A DNA stretch of 64,000 bases from Allacma fusca (lineage: Eukaryota > Arthropoda > Collembola > Symphypleona > Sminthuridae): contig OX359247.1 of NCBI GenBank assembly GCA_947179485.1, positions 56,021,131 through 56,085,130 of the forward strand. The letters run 5' to 3'. This document shows, piece by piece, positions 48,942-62,833 of this stretch. The position numbers and the translations under genes are program-made. The notes under the pieces were generated by a model, which was not told the DNA's origin, ran no database searches, and saw only the letters and a list, made by a program, of their open reading frames with translations. The first letter of the stretch is position 1; every line of letters starts with the position of its first letter.

Positions 48942-51900
48942 ATGGGTACTCGGGTTTTGGGCAACGGGGCGGGGTCAGAGATCTCCGAGTTTTTTAAGGA
49001 TCAGTCTGTCTGGATCACGGGCGGTGCTGGGTTTGTGGGCAAAGCTCTGATTGAGAAATTGCTCCGGACCTGTCCCGGGGTCAAGGCAGTCTACGTCCTT
49101 ATCCGGCCCAAAAGGACTTGGGATGTCAAAACTCGGATGGAGAACATGCTAAACGGCTCTGTAAGTTCCTTTTTAACACCAGATTGAATTTTGCCGATCA
49201 TAGGGAATTTAGTTTAAAAATTTCTGTACTCATGTATAGTGTCCGAATTAAAACATTTAACTCGGCTCAAGTGAATTTTTCATTTTTCATTATCTTTGCA
49301 AACCCTGTATTTAAAATTTATTAAATGGGCATTCGTTATGCATTTAGGTCAATAATAATTATTATTGTGAGGGCAATTTATTGCATCTCAACTCAATCTA
49401 GATTTTGCTCCATGTTAGTGCATTTTTCATTCGTCCAATTTGTATATAAAATTACATTTAACTAGTTCAAAATTTTGAGTAACTTCATTCAGCTCAAAAA
49501 TATTTTACCCTTTTATTCAGCTCAATTTATGCTAAAATTTTAAATAGGAAAATTATTTTCAGGAAAATCTTTAAAGCAAAATTGTCAATAAATTTTCCGC
49601 TCCATCATTTAAAAAAAATTCTTTTACAACGAAGGTAACAATTCCCAACTCAGAAATCAAATAGGAAGGAAGAGTGAGGAAATATATTGAGGATCTTAAA
49701 AATTGTAGTAAAAGGGAAGTTAGTGCCTGTTTGAGAATTGTCCTTAGGATTTTTCCCAATTAAATGTAATTAAACCCTTGGGTTAGGACTGTACAACAAG
49801 CCGTAAGTATGTAGATGGCACACATTGAGTCATACATTGTTGCACTCTCCTAAGATACACATCCACACCTGCATTTGATGCCTATCTCCTTATTATTTCA
49901 CTGAAATGTTACCTGACGTTGGAACAAGTGAAAACAAGAGTGACATAAAAATTGTGATGCGTAAATGAAGGAGGAAGAAATGAGAGAATATAATCGCACA
50001 GAGGCTTGGCCGCTTCATCTCCTTTGCAAAAATGCTTAAGCATAAACAAACCGTTCACTCGAGTAAAAGTGCGGGACCGGAAATGTAACCCAGATTGAGT
50101 TGTTTTCTTCACAGAGCTGCATATGTACATACATACGCAGCCCCCCTATGTATGTATATCCTACGTGTATTGTTAGAGTTCTGATTATCTTCCTTTCTTA
50201 TCCTCAATCTTCTCCATTATTTTCAACACGTTTGTTATTCACTTTTCACGTGTATGGGAAACTCCTTCATGGATCCTGATGAAGGCAATGTAGGATGCAT
50301 GCATATCTAAATGTACAGAATGGGGAAAAAATGCAAAAATTCAGAAGCTGACACCACGATAATACAATTCTCGTAGCGTAAGTCTCTGTATAGTTATACA
50401 ATGCCAAATATCCTAGAGCATGTACCTACATATATGAAATTAGCATATATTTCAAGGAGAATTTTTAGGAATTAAAATATTGAGAACAAGGGAGATAACG
50501 TATTTAATGGTACAAGTTCAAATATAACTTATTACATAAATTTATCCCTGAGTCATGAAAGAAGCATTTCATTCGAAAGAAAAATAAATTAAATTTGAAA
50601 ACAAAATGTATTACTTTTAAAAGACAAATGACTGGAATGAATTTCTTGAATTTTTATCCTAAGTTATTCGCAAGAATCAAATCCGAGAGGCCAGACTCCC
50701 TCCAGAAGGTGCATCCGATCCATGGGGATATTACAACAGAAAATATCTGCGTCAATCCAGAGGATGCGGAAACATTGATCAACTCTGTGAATATCATTCT
50801 CCATTGTGCTGCTACTATTAAGTTCGACTTAACGCTCAAAGATGCTGTCAGGTCCAATGTAACTGGGACGAAGAATGTGATTCATTTTGCTCGTCGAGTC
50901 AAGAACTTGAAGTCCTTCGTCCACGTCTCAACGGCCTTCTCAAACTGCTACAGTAAAAATATTGAGGAAAGAGTCTACCCAACCAAAATTGATCCACTCA
51001 ATGTTGTCAATATGACAGAATGGATGCCACAAGATGTTCTTCAATCCGTGGCTCCTATGTAATCATTATTTTTTTATTATACTTTTTTTTAACAATATTC
51101 AAGGGTCTTATTTACTCCAGGAAATATTTATCATTACAAATGAACATTAGAACATCCTTTATAAGAGCAATCCCAAAAGAGCCAAAAATTGACTGTTTAA
51201 TTCCTTGTTCTTGCCATGGGAAAAATTAGCATAGTTATTTATTAAATTGAACTGAATCCAAATCTTTTATTTCTAAGACTAAATCCTCTTATAATGAAGC
51301 TCTTAAAGCGAGAGCATACTGTTTAAGCAATCGAATCTAGAAGAGTTTAGTACATATTGACCTTTTTTTTTATTGGCGTCAACTTCCAATAAGAATATTT
51401 AATATTACGTAAAATGAGTCTATTCACAAATATCTATATTTTTTACCCTTATGGAAAAAGTTCTCTCACTATAGAGCGTCTTATTTATACTGAGTTTGTA
51501 TTGTAATAATTATTATGGTGCAGTAATTATACTGTCTGATTGTTAATGGATCCACTTGTAAGAGAATTTTTAGAAAATGACCCTTTATGAAAAGACAATG
51601 AATAGTAACAAATACTATCACACATTCAGTACAATGTTTTCTCTCTTATCACGTACATATGATAATGCCATTACACGTCACATTTTTCAAACTTTCTGGA
51701 TTTTTCATACAGTGCTCGCATTTAGTTATGGGGTTTAAAAAATTCTACCGGCTCCAGTTTAATTTGCTAATATATTTAACGGTTGTCTAGTCTTTAACTT
51801 TTTAGAATATCTTTTAACTTGAACCTACTTCCCTGTATGTATTTTTCCAGTCCTTAATTATTCCAGTATTTACATACTAGAAAAAATTACAGCTGTAGCC

Positions 51901-54900
51901 GGCACCGACCAATTAATTCCTAGAACTGGAAATACGGACACATTCAATTTACATACAACATCCTTTCTGTATTTCCAAAATATTGAGGGGAAAAAATCGA
52001 AGGTTAACTTAGCCAAGGATTTAATTACTAAAACAATGTCAACTGGTCATCATAGGAGTTTCATTTAGTCATTGGCACTGAAGTTGTCCGGATTAGATAT
52101 TCTAGTTCCTTCTGATTTTTTTTTGGAACTCAGGAGCTCATGTATGTAGATTTTAGGCTCACCATGTATAAATGTTAATTAACTAGACCAATTGACGTTA
52201 GTGGTGTAGCATTAATGGATAATGGAAAAACCAGAGTGTATAGATACTGGCACTTGGCACACATTGTAACTTCCGTGATAGATTTTACAATGGGGCAAAA
52301 AATTCACCGCTACGAGTTTCTACTACAAGGGAATTTGTTTAGCCTTGGTCTCTTGTCTAAATTAACACTGGACTAAAAGTAAGATTAGATTTATAAAACA
52401 TTTTCAGATTGTATTAAACCACTTGATCCATTTGAGATGTAGCGTCCATGAAACGAGGAATCAAAAACTATAGAGTATAGGTAATTAATTGTAGACGAAG
52501 ATGATCTGCAGACGTTTCCAATGTCAGTTTTAATTGATTGTCAGGAGAGTAAACACAAACAGGTTTATTATGTAATTTTATTCTTGTACGAAAATAGTAG
52601 CTCACAGCTGTTGGGTATAAACATACACCGGTATAAGTTTTATAATTGTATAAATTTAGATACGTAGGTTGTGTCATGTCCGTTTTATCTTCCCTATAGT
52701 CAGTGTAAAGGATGATGACGCAACTTATGTGATTCCCCAATTTTTTTAAGTAAATTTTTCCCCAGATTTTTTGAAATTTGATTCATTGGCGGAGGTCAAG
52801 AACTCCGGTCAAAATCATGAAAAACGTGAAGTAAAGTCGAAACTTTTGAGGAAAATAATACCCAATTTTTGTTCCCAGGAAAAATATTCTCTCAAGTAGC
52901 TTTTCTATAAAATTTTATGGGCTTTCCAGGGATATAGCCAACATGTTCCTACGTTAGGAATTTTGGGCATGATCGGTAAAAAGGCAAGGTTGAGGAAGTC
53001 ATCTTCAAGAGAGGAATGAGGAAGATGTGGAAAAGGAGGGGTCTCTAACCTTGTCATTTTTTCATGGACGGTCTGGCGTTCACAGATTTAGAATGTGCGT
53101 TTATAGGGAATTTCATGGGGATTAATTTTAGTTGAACCATCATAATGCACTTTGATAACTTAGCCGTCAAAATTAAGCAAAGACGGGTAATTTTCAGCAA
53201 TATGTTCAAATTCCTACCAAATGTTCTTTGCTTTGTAGAGATACCCTTATGTATTCATCCTCCCAGGTGTTTTATACGGAACGACAAAAACTTGTGCCAC
53301 GTTCAAAACGCCCCTATATGTTAAAGCATAAACAACATCATTGTTGAAAAATCCTGGGACTATTTTCTATGCGAATGTTCATAAAAATTTTATTGCTCAG
53401 CTAAAAATAATTGTATGTGATGTGCAAGCGCAAATTGATTAGCATTTATTATAAGTGGAAAACATCAGACTCAAGTTCTGACAGCGATTTGCATTTTGCT
53501 TGCATTTTTGTTAAATTGTGACGATTTAAAAAAACACTTTGATTGCTAGAGATTAGGTCGTATCTGTAGGTGTACGAATACATGCTGAAATCGGAAAGCT
53601 AAAAAACTTGTCTTCTTGCTTGTTGGGGTGTTATGATGCCTCTGTAGATTATATGAAGTCGCTGATGATTGTTATTAGATATACAAAAATCATCACAAAT
53701 ATGTCCTTGATTATTGTTGTCTAATAATAAGCTGTAATGGACAATTGCGGAGAAAATTTATGGAATAGTGTAGAAACCAGATTCTGGGTTTGCTCCTAGT
53801 TTGTCTACTCATGTAAAAATAGAGCTGTTGACTATATTTATCTCTCGGTCAATTATAATGGTAATAATGGGTGTAATATTTTACGCTAGAATCATAACAA
53901 CTTTTGAACTCTTTTACCTATATTACAGGTTACAGGTTACAGGATCCTATACCATTAACACGCCTCGTATAGGAATAGATCTGAACCCATTTGTGGCAAA
54001 GTGTCCATGTCAATAATACAGAATTAGTTAGTCGGAAAGTGAAGTAGCTGCTAGCTCAAGATAACTTGAGAAAGTTACGAGAGTACTTTATTATGGTATC
54101 CGTTTCTGCTTATCAATTCCCCAAGACTGACCTGATTATTTGTAGGATTTGGAAATGATCCAAATTTTTACGCACCCTATTACACAAGGTTCAACTTCCT
54201 CATAAAAATTGTAGGATGTAAAATGTAAGGTAATTATACACATTCAGAGTTACGAGCATGGTACTGTACATAGTAAGTAGCATTTAATTATGTACATGCT
54301 ATTCTTATACAGTGCACTCTCTCTTTAGGGTTGCCCTCCTAAAAGTAGTAAATTTCGAAATCACAAAATAGCGACACGTTCTTGAAACGAGAAAAATTAA
54401 CATGGTGTGGTATAGGGAAATGCTACTGTGTCTAAAGTAAATATGCTCTTAAAAAAGGTTCTCGTTTAGGCAGAGTACACTGTATTTTATGCCCACACAT
54501 CACTCATTTTGAGAGTTGAGATCATTTTGATTGTAATTTGCTACTGACCTAGTGTATGTTGTAATGATGAATGCTGATACTCATCTCTATCCACACATGA
54601 GTAAACGTCTGTAGAACTTACTTTCTACGGTACGGATTACAATACGTAAAGTATACTCTCTCTACACGAACCCTCCTTACCCCAGCACTGTCCCTATATA
54701 GTTACAAATATCTATTTGAACACATTCTCATTTAACCATCACGTTCAATATTGTTCTTTCAAGAACGTTTTATTCTTTGAACAAATATTTTCTCCTTTTT
54801 GAGGTGTTCTAATGCTCTAATTGTAAAAATACAGACTACACAAAAGCTGTAACTTCAAACTTGTAAACGAATATCAAGGAAACAGAACAAATCCCTTTGG

Positions 54901-57618
54901 TAACGTGAGCCGCTGCCAATTGGATACCTTTTAAATTTTATGAGTTAATTCCGTTACAGAGATTGTTCATGAACACGAGCAAGCTCTTATATTTTTGTAG
55001 TTTTTTTTATTTATGATGCAGTACACGCACTTTCTCATTCCGTCTCTGACAAGTTTCAATTTCTACGCACACCGCATGAATACACGTTTCTAATGAACAT
55101 GGTATGCATAAATTCCTGCGTATTAGCCAATCCCTAAATGTGGTTTTTGACATTTCTACTCTCAAAAGATAACCTTCTATCTGTACAAGAAAATAAATTA
55201 TTATACCTCTAAATGTAAACGGACCTGTGTCAAATTAATTTTTCTCTTATACAGGAAATACTCTCATAAATATGATGCAATATTTAGAGCCAGAGTGTAA
55301 TGACCAAAAACAATAAACGGATATAGGATTTTACATGTATAAAGCTATACTTTTGTAAGGGTAAAGATTACTATTATGACAAACTGGTACATCTTTGAAT
55401 ATTTTTGTAGGAAAAAAGCTTTCGTGAGGATGTCTCTTTTAAAGCATGATTGTAATGTATGTATGTATGTAGGTATTAATTACAGTCAACAGTGGCTTCT
55501 CTCTCTAAGGAAATTCGTCAAAGTGGAGAATAATAGTCAAATAATTTATAAAAAATTCCTAGTAGAGGAAATACATGAATTATTAATCCTGTAAATTATT
55601 CATTCAAAATGCAAAATGTTTGTGACGGGCGTACCTGGGGCTTAGAGGAACCAATAATATTTTTAAAATTCCTGTTTCCTACACTTGTAAATGTCGAACT
55701 AGTGCAGAATATTTAAGTCTTTTGGTTAATTAATTGGTTTCTGTTTAAAATAATTAGACTTATGGCGGACTTCCCGAACACATACTGCTATTCCAAATGC
55801 ATGGGGGAAAAGCTCGTTCAGGATCTGTGGCGACCGGAGATGCCCATGTGCATTGTGCGACCTTCCATTGGTACTTAAATCTGCTGCAGTAGTATTTACT
55901 GAAATGTTTTTTAAAGGGAAAAATTGTACAGTACTATAATAAATGTGAATATGTATTTTTTACTAATTCCAAAAAATTCTAATGCTTTATCTATGAAATT
56001 TAAAATCAAGTTGTATTTTTTTTGGGAAGTCATTGCGACCAGTGAAGAGGAGCCGGTGTCAGGATGGGTGGACAACTACAACCACTTGTCAGGGCTACTC
56101 ATTGCTGCTGGAATGGGCATCATTCGGGTATTTTACACCTCCTTATTTGACGCCAGGGTGGATGTCATTCCTCTGGACCATGTCGTCAGTCTTATTGTTG
56201 CTGCCGCCTGGAAAACTGGCACTACCCCTAACACGTAAATATTTTTTAATAAATGATCAAAGCTGGTTTAAAACAACATATGCCTATTGTCCATTGTAGT
56301 TTCAGTTAGTTGAATATATACTGATAGAGTACACTTCGGATTTTACCGTGGAATTCCTTCAATCTAGGGTGCCGCTGGGGATTTATAATTTAACGTGGGG
56401 ACCCTGAAATATGTTAGCTTAGGGATTTACCCTTTATCCTCGTGGTATCCTTAACGATAACACGAGGGTTTTCATTGTAGTCGTTCTCTTACTTTCTTGT
56501 ATAAGATATTTTCAATCTTCAGTTTCTTATGAAAAAGAATTAATTGAATTATTTAGATATTTAAGAGGTTAATTAGGCTAAAATAATTTGGGAGCAACTG
56601 GATAATTATATTTCCTACCTTTATATTTTGTATTGAAAATGATTGTCTTGAAATATTAACCATTTAGTTAAACGTGTTAAATTGAGGTGAAAATTACTTG
56701 TAACTGTGTATTAATTCTTTTTATTAAAACTGGTATATAATAATATGATTTTTGTTTTTTTTTTTTGGCAGCTCTAACGATTTGAAAGTCTACAATTGCT
56801 GCTCAGGACCTGACAACCCCTTTATTCCATGTGTAACAGTCCCCTGGGCTTATGAAGCATTTTGGATTTGCCCTCCCGAAAATGTTTACTGGTATCCGTG
56901 GCAGTATGTGACTCAAAACGAGACGTTGTTCCGATTGTTAGACAAAATCTTCCATTTGTTCCCAGCTCATCTCATCGATTTTTCAGCAAAATTGTCCGGG
57001 AAAGAGCCAAAGTTCGAGCCTAGCTCCGATTTCGATAATATAAGATTTTTTTATGGAATGAGTGTACTTTTTACATTTAATTAATATTGTATTGTTTTGC
57101 TGGTGTTATTTAGAATGGTTGCTGTCTATAATCGGATGCAGGCTCAGTTTAAGTCCCTGCAATTTTTTATGAACAACCTTTGGAATTTTTCAACGGAGAA
57201 CACCAAAGGTCTGTATGCTTCTATGAATCCGACAGATAAGCAAATGTTTATGTTTAATATGTCGGCATTGGACTGGAAGAAATACATGTACAACTACGTT
57301 TGGGGCATGAAGAAGTACACTTTGAAGGAATCCGAAAAGGGACATGAGGCTTCTCGGCGGAACCTACGAAGGTATTGTCAAATCTCATGTTTTATTTATT
57401 TTGTGTATACGAGATACGTAGACACATATTCCGATGAATCTATTGTTCTTATAATAATATTTTTCCTTTCGGTTTTCTCAAATTTTGTCAAGTTTCACAT
57501 AATATTAAAATTATTTCATTGACATTACAGGTTGTACGTAGTGCATCAAGTCACGAATTTAGTCTTGGTCGTGCTCCTAAGCTGGTTGCTGTATCTTTTT
57601 ATACAGGCACTGTATTAA
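48942..57618 (+). CDS. Fatty acyl-CoA reductase, 505 aa, seven exons
   Basis: Exons 48942-49160, 50664-51058, 55758-55870, 56030-56234, 56772-57011, 57114-57371 and 57531-57618 (1518 nt, all phases consistent). It reduces long-chain acyl-CoA to fatty alcohol with NADPH, feeding wax and ether-lipid synthesis at peroxisomal or ER membranes. Visible: Rossmann motif WITGGAGFVGKALIEKLL (TGGAGFVG at 26-33), VHVSTAFSNC, the catalytic YxxxK (YCYSK, 214-218), VRPSIV followed by SGWVDNYNHLSG, VYNCCSG, and a C-terminal FAR_C domain with FNMSALDWKKYMYNYVWGMK. A last hydrophobic helix (LVLVVLLSWLLYLFIQALY) is typical of insect FARs. The length is usual for the family. Exon 5 must end before GTTCGAG, an unusual donor, for the phase to fit. 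Confidence 0.93.
51059..55757 (+). other. Large intron 2 of the fatty acyl-CoA reductase gene
   Basis: At 4.7 kb it is the longest intron in the window. It contains a dispersed repeat fragment (52983-53036, shared with 30463-30516). No nested gene recognised. Confidence 0.6.
52983..53036 (+). repeat. Dispersed repeat fragment, copy 2
   Basis: Similar to 30463-30516; both read on into a (G)GAAGATGTGGAAAA-like stretch. Confidence 0.5.
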
Positions 57619-59564
57619 TGACTGCAAAGATAATTTAGCTGTAGAAATTGTAAATATATATTTCATTTTCGATATCTTCAACATAATCAATTTATATTTT
57701 TAACTTTCAAAATCCATCAAGTTTCAATTTCCATCTGGAGACTCACGGAGACTGGTCAATATAATTATGTATATCTATGAAAAATAGTAGTAATGTTTTA
57801 TGCAAAATCAATAGATGTTTGTTATGGCAATTATCAGTGTGGTGTCTCACATTGAGGAAAAATTGTTCCCTGCAATATAATACTCAGTATGAACTTTAAC
57901 CTCCTTTTTATCATGTCCCCCTTGTATTTGTGTACATGTTAGCATGTCACGTTTTTATTGTAGTATTAGATATTATGAGTACCTATACATACATACATAT
58001 ATACATACATTTTAAAATACAGTCTTATATTTGTTGTGCCAGTTTTTATTTTGGAATGGTTTTTGTCGGGGTTGTGGAATTTTGTGTGGATCAAGCTCCT
58101 GTGATGTATGGGAAATTAAATACAGTGTATGTATAGGTCTAGATATAGAGCCCGTCTGTATAGTGTGGAAATATGCAATAATTATAAATTCTCAAGGTGC
58201 CCCTATACTCGCTTGATTGGATTATGAGTGTTATTTTTCTGACTGTCAGCTTTGAAAGCATATAACAAATGGGAAAAAATTATGCCTTAAAACGGGTGGC
58301 CAGCTTTCATTGAAATTAAGACTCGACTTTTCGTAGGAACATGAAATGAGTTCCTTCATTTCCAGTGTTATGTGATTGTTCTGGGACATTTAGAGAGCAG
58401 TTAAATTAAGATGCAGGAAATACAAAAAAGGTGAGTAAATATTTAATTGACGAAAACAGTTTAATGGCAAAAGTAACCTTATTTTTGTGATTTGAATGTA
58501 CAGATAATTTAGCAGTTTCCCTGAAAGTGATTGTCCATATACGTGAATCCTTGATTTGATTTTATTTTATTCTAGGAATTCCATGGCCACAGAAGCTAGC
58601 TCAGGGTTTTGTTAATTAAATTAACTCTATAATACAGATAGAACCTGACTCTATATTGAGGAGAAGTGAATGCATCGAGAAGAAGCGGTTGTGCTGTTTA
58701 ATTGCAAAAAAGTAAGTTTAGAGAAATTACTATGTCAACAATATGATTGTGTGTGTGTTGACTCAATATGAGTGTACCTTTGAGGAATGTATTGTAGTGT
58801 AGCATTATTTTGTGTCTGTTCAATAGCACATTTGAAGTTCCAGTAATTATATACATCCGTAGGCTGTCAATATGATTTAAAAAAAGATAAGAAATATACC
58901 AATTATATGAATACGTCAAAACTTGTTGAATTGTATAACTCGTGTAAATACTGGCGCATCCTTTTTTCCACACATAAGTGCTCATTAATAATCTACTTTA
59001 ATATTATCACGTGTTGAAGGCTGCATCTCTACTGTGTCGCCATACACAGTGCACTTTCTTTACATGAGCACCTCTGAAAGACATAATAATTTGATTCTTA
59101 AAATGATGAGTGGATCATTAGCATTATGGTAAATGTGAATGCATTTTTGATATTATAGCAATAATGCTCATACAGGGGTTCATTGATAGAAATTGTGCAG
59201 TGTAATTTCTGCTGGAAGTAAAAAAAAATCCTTAACAAGTTGTCGTGAGCCCGAGAGCTTCCGGTGTGTTTACCATCCAATTTCTCATGGTTGTTGGAAG
59301 GACGATGCCAACCGTGAGAATGTCTTGTATAGTTGCATTATAAAAATACGTACACTATGGAGTAATTCCCTCAGCAATTTGACAGCTCGTGTAATTATTG
59401 CAGTTGGATGAAGTAAACAAAAATGTGGCGGTTCACATGAGAATGCACAAGTAACGTTATTACTTTCAGTCTATAAAATTGCCCATGTAATTAAATAAAG
59501 AACATACATATCCGTCCATATAATTACAATTTATTTACCTTCAAACTAGCTTTATTTTGCTTGC
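57619..59564. other. Spacer between convergent reductase and acid phosphatase genes
   Basis: It should hold the 3' UTRs of both genes. A TATA/TACA-type simple repeat lies at about 57976-58010. Nothing else recognised. Confidence 0.5.
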
Positions 59565-61892
59565 TCAGCTAAGTAAGCCGCATTCTGCCTCAAAATCTTC
59601 AGGGACTAAATCCTTAAATAATTTTAAAAACGTTGAAAAGCTGCACTCGGGTCCGCAAGTTGGGATTTCCAACCTTTTTGGAGTTGAACTTGTACCCTTC
59701 CGATACCATAACTGTATTAAAAATACCTTCATTAGTTTCATTCAAAACTACCTTTTACACAATTCAGTCTTTGTAAGAGCATCCCCAATAGAAGCAAATT
59801 TTAACTCTTATATAGTAGCAAGCTCTAAAGGGAAAAATTATTACTGTGGGGAATTGGTGTGAGTCTAAATATTCAGTATAGCAAAAGTGCACTTTTGATC
59901 ATCAATGAAAATCAAATGAGCTTTAATTCATTGAACTATTGCACAAGCATTACTTTCAATGATCTGTAAATGTGACCATGAGGAAACCGAGTGTGTACTT
60001 CCTTGTACAGTAAAATGGTAATAACAGACCCTCTGGTTAGACCATGCTGTCAATATGCCACAAATACTTGGAAACTTCTCCATTATTGTAGCTCAATGCT
60101 AATATTTTCCTTTACAAGAGCTTGTCATGGTACGAGTCAAATTTTGCTCCTTTTGAGGGTGCTTTTATACAAACAATGGAATTATTACGGTAAATATTTT
60201 CCCGAAAATATAAATAATTACTTTTAAATATTGATGATCTTCCTCTTCACCGTAAAGCTCAAGAATAAGAGCAGAGGCCACGGGTGGCATATCTTTTTCA
60301 TCAAAATCCCAAACTCCTAGGGTAACTAATAAAGCATAGACGATTCGGTCGTGACCGGCGTATGCTGTTATTTTTGTCGCCTCTGGATTACTGAAACTAT
60401 TTAATATCAGTCCAAGCATCGATCCAGTGTACAACCTTTGCATCTCCCTGGTTTTGACATTAAATTTCAGGTAGCCAGTCTTCAGTGCAATCAATATGTC
60501 ATTTGTTAAGTACTCCTGCGCCCATTCTTCCACTGGTAAATTATGCGTTGCCTGTACGAACCCAACCCAAAAATATAACCTCAAATTATTTTTATTTGCG
60601 TTTATACGAAGAATTTTTAAAAAATACTCCCAAGCTTACATTATAGTGAGGTTGCTCTTCAAACATGATGATATGATGTAATCTGTCAATATCGTTAAGG
60701 GTAGTGTTCAAAGGATCGTAAATATTTCTCTCTTTAGCAAAAACTTTCATAAATTCTTCCATTTCAGCATAAAATCCTGGGGCGTATTCCGTGGCAATGA
60801 CTTTTTCAAATAGCCTCTGGTGCGTTGGACATTTGTAGGACAGCTGGATATACTGGAATTTCGCATGTTTTAAACAAGAAAATTTTTTTTTTGTAACTAT
60901 AGATTTTAATATCTAATACAGGCCTCAAAATAATATTGTATGGTTAATGTTTTGCTAAAATGGCTCAATATTATTTACCCTATCAATTTCTTTTGGAATC
61001 ATCCGAACCGGAACGGGCTGAAATTGAACCGGAGACTTCCCATTCCATTTTGCATCTTGATTGTAATTTTTATACAACCCTTGAGCAACTAACGAAGCAC
61101 TGTTTATCGTTCGGTCCTTGTCCGAGCTGATGAAAGTGGACTCTTTTGGGTCGTATTCGGTTTTAATAAAATCCGGGTACCTCTGGCGAAGAAACACTCC
61201 CAGTTCATACATCTGCTGCTTTCCCAACTGAACATAATGGAATTACTTTGAAATTCATAGCTGGATCCATAAAAATAAAATTTTTTGGCTATTGGAAAGT
61301 TTTATAATAATTGGAATTAAAATAGTGAAAAATACAGTAGAATATTGTTAGCAAAAGCATCATATACAGTGTACCCTCGCTGGAAGGGAATCCGTAACTC
61401 GAACAATATATGACTCGCATAAATTTTTGCCGTTAGGACGAAGGAGAGAAAAATAACGTTGTGGCAAACGAGAGTTTGTTTAAATATTTGACATTAATAT
61501 AAAGAGAATTCTATTACGAATTAAGGGTAGCGAGAGGACACTGAATTATGTAAAATAGATTCTGTACATCTGTTAATGGCCCAAACTCGTTGACTTCCGT
61601 TTCAGGTTCAGTTTCACGATCCCCATGTCGAAACAACTATTATTTGCATTGAAAGTAAATAAATAACAAATTATAAGTTGTAATTCGAGAGAAACTACTG
61701 ACTCATTCCCCTACAATGATTAAATTAATAAATATTCTTTATCCAATGTACTTATTAGGACCCTCATGCTGTTTGTCTATAGGAACTTAAATTATTACTC
61801 ACAACTTGCACAGCAGCCAACTTTTCCCCCGTACTTGTAACAAGTGGAAGAAATAAGATGCAGAGGAAAATTTCCACGGTAGTAGTCTTCAT
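59565..61892 (-). CDS. Histidine acid phosphatase (prostatic type), 362 aa, six exons
   Basis: Exons 61892-61803, 61636-61568, 61227-60979, 60843-60640, 60551-60222 and 59711-59565, all joined in phase 0. The N-terminus MKTTTVEIFLCILFLPLVTS is a signal peptide, so the enzyme is lysosomal or secreted. The phospho-acceptor block is LFRHGDRETEPE (His34), and SSDKDRTINSA matches the family's S-x-D-x-x-R-x-x-x-S block. The proton-donor HD pair is AYAGHDRIV (His271-Asp272). The C-terminal Cys residues (IPTCGPECSF, EAECGLLS) fit the family's disulfides. The proline usual at RHGxRxP is shifted by two residues (RHGDRETEP). No membrane anchor follows, so it is probably soluble and active on phosphomonoesters. 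Confidence 0.9.
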
Positions 61893-62833
61893 CTCGCTGA
61901 GTGGGTCATAAAATATTGACAAGGCATATTAGCAAACAAAATTTCAGTAGTCAGTCCACTTGTAGTCTGAAGGATGCAGATAATTATACAATAATCATGT
62001 TTGATAACGGGTAATCACAAACATGCCCTATAATATGCATAGTTACATTTGTGTGTCTCACCGGACACCATATTATTGTAATATTTCAATATGTGTAAAA
62101 ATACCCTTATCTTAGGTGCATCCTATTGTATTTAAATTGCTTATAGAAATTTGACAAAAGCAACATATTCATTTGAAATCTCAGGTGTAATGCTGATCAT
62201 TAGACTTTGTGAACCAAAATACATGAAATGGATAGGAAATTTTTCAGTGGAAAAGTTCAGATGGGAATCGGTCATGTATAAATGAACGGAATAACATTTC
62301 AAAACAAATAATTAAATAATGTGAGCAAATGATCCATAAATATTACAGGAACTCAGAAGTGATTATTTCTGAAATTATTCAAGTTTATTGACTATATGCT
62401 CTCACAAGAATAAATAAAAAACGTGTATTTACATGGTTATTTACAAACGTACATACATCTGTACAAAAGGTTATCATGCAAAGGTACGGAGGAAGAGTCG
62501 CACCCATAACTACATACTAATTCACATTTAATCTGTGTAAAAATGATCACAGTGATCCACACTGCTTTCATTTCTGTGCACTGCACAAGCTACACATCCT
62601 TATCTCTATACAAATTATAGCTCTACATGTTTGTACATCCACATGGACATCAGTACAAAATATTCTCAGTTCAACTCAACAGAGTTACTTCCCTATAAAT
62701 AATTACAGCTACATATTATAATAATAATAGCTACACTAGCTATCCCAATAAATTGATGAGCCAGAGTATTGGAATATGAGAGAGGTTGAGATAAATAAAT
62801 AAATTCAATGAAAATACAGTAACTTATGGAATA
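61893..62833. other. Spacer between acid phosphatase and uricase
   Basis: Holds the promoter region of the acid phosphatase and the 3' UTR of uricase; a minus-strand AATAAA (tttatt near 62384-62389) might end the latter. No gene seen. Confidence 0.4.
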
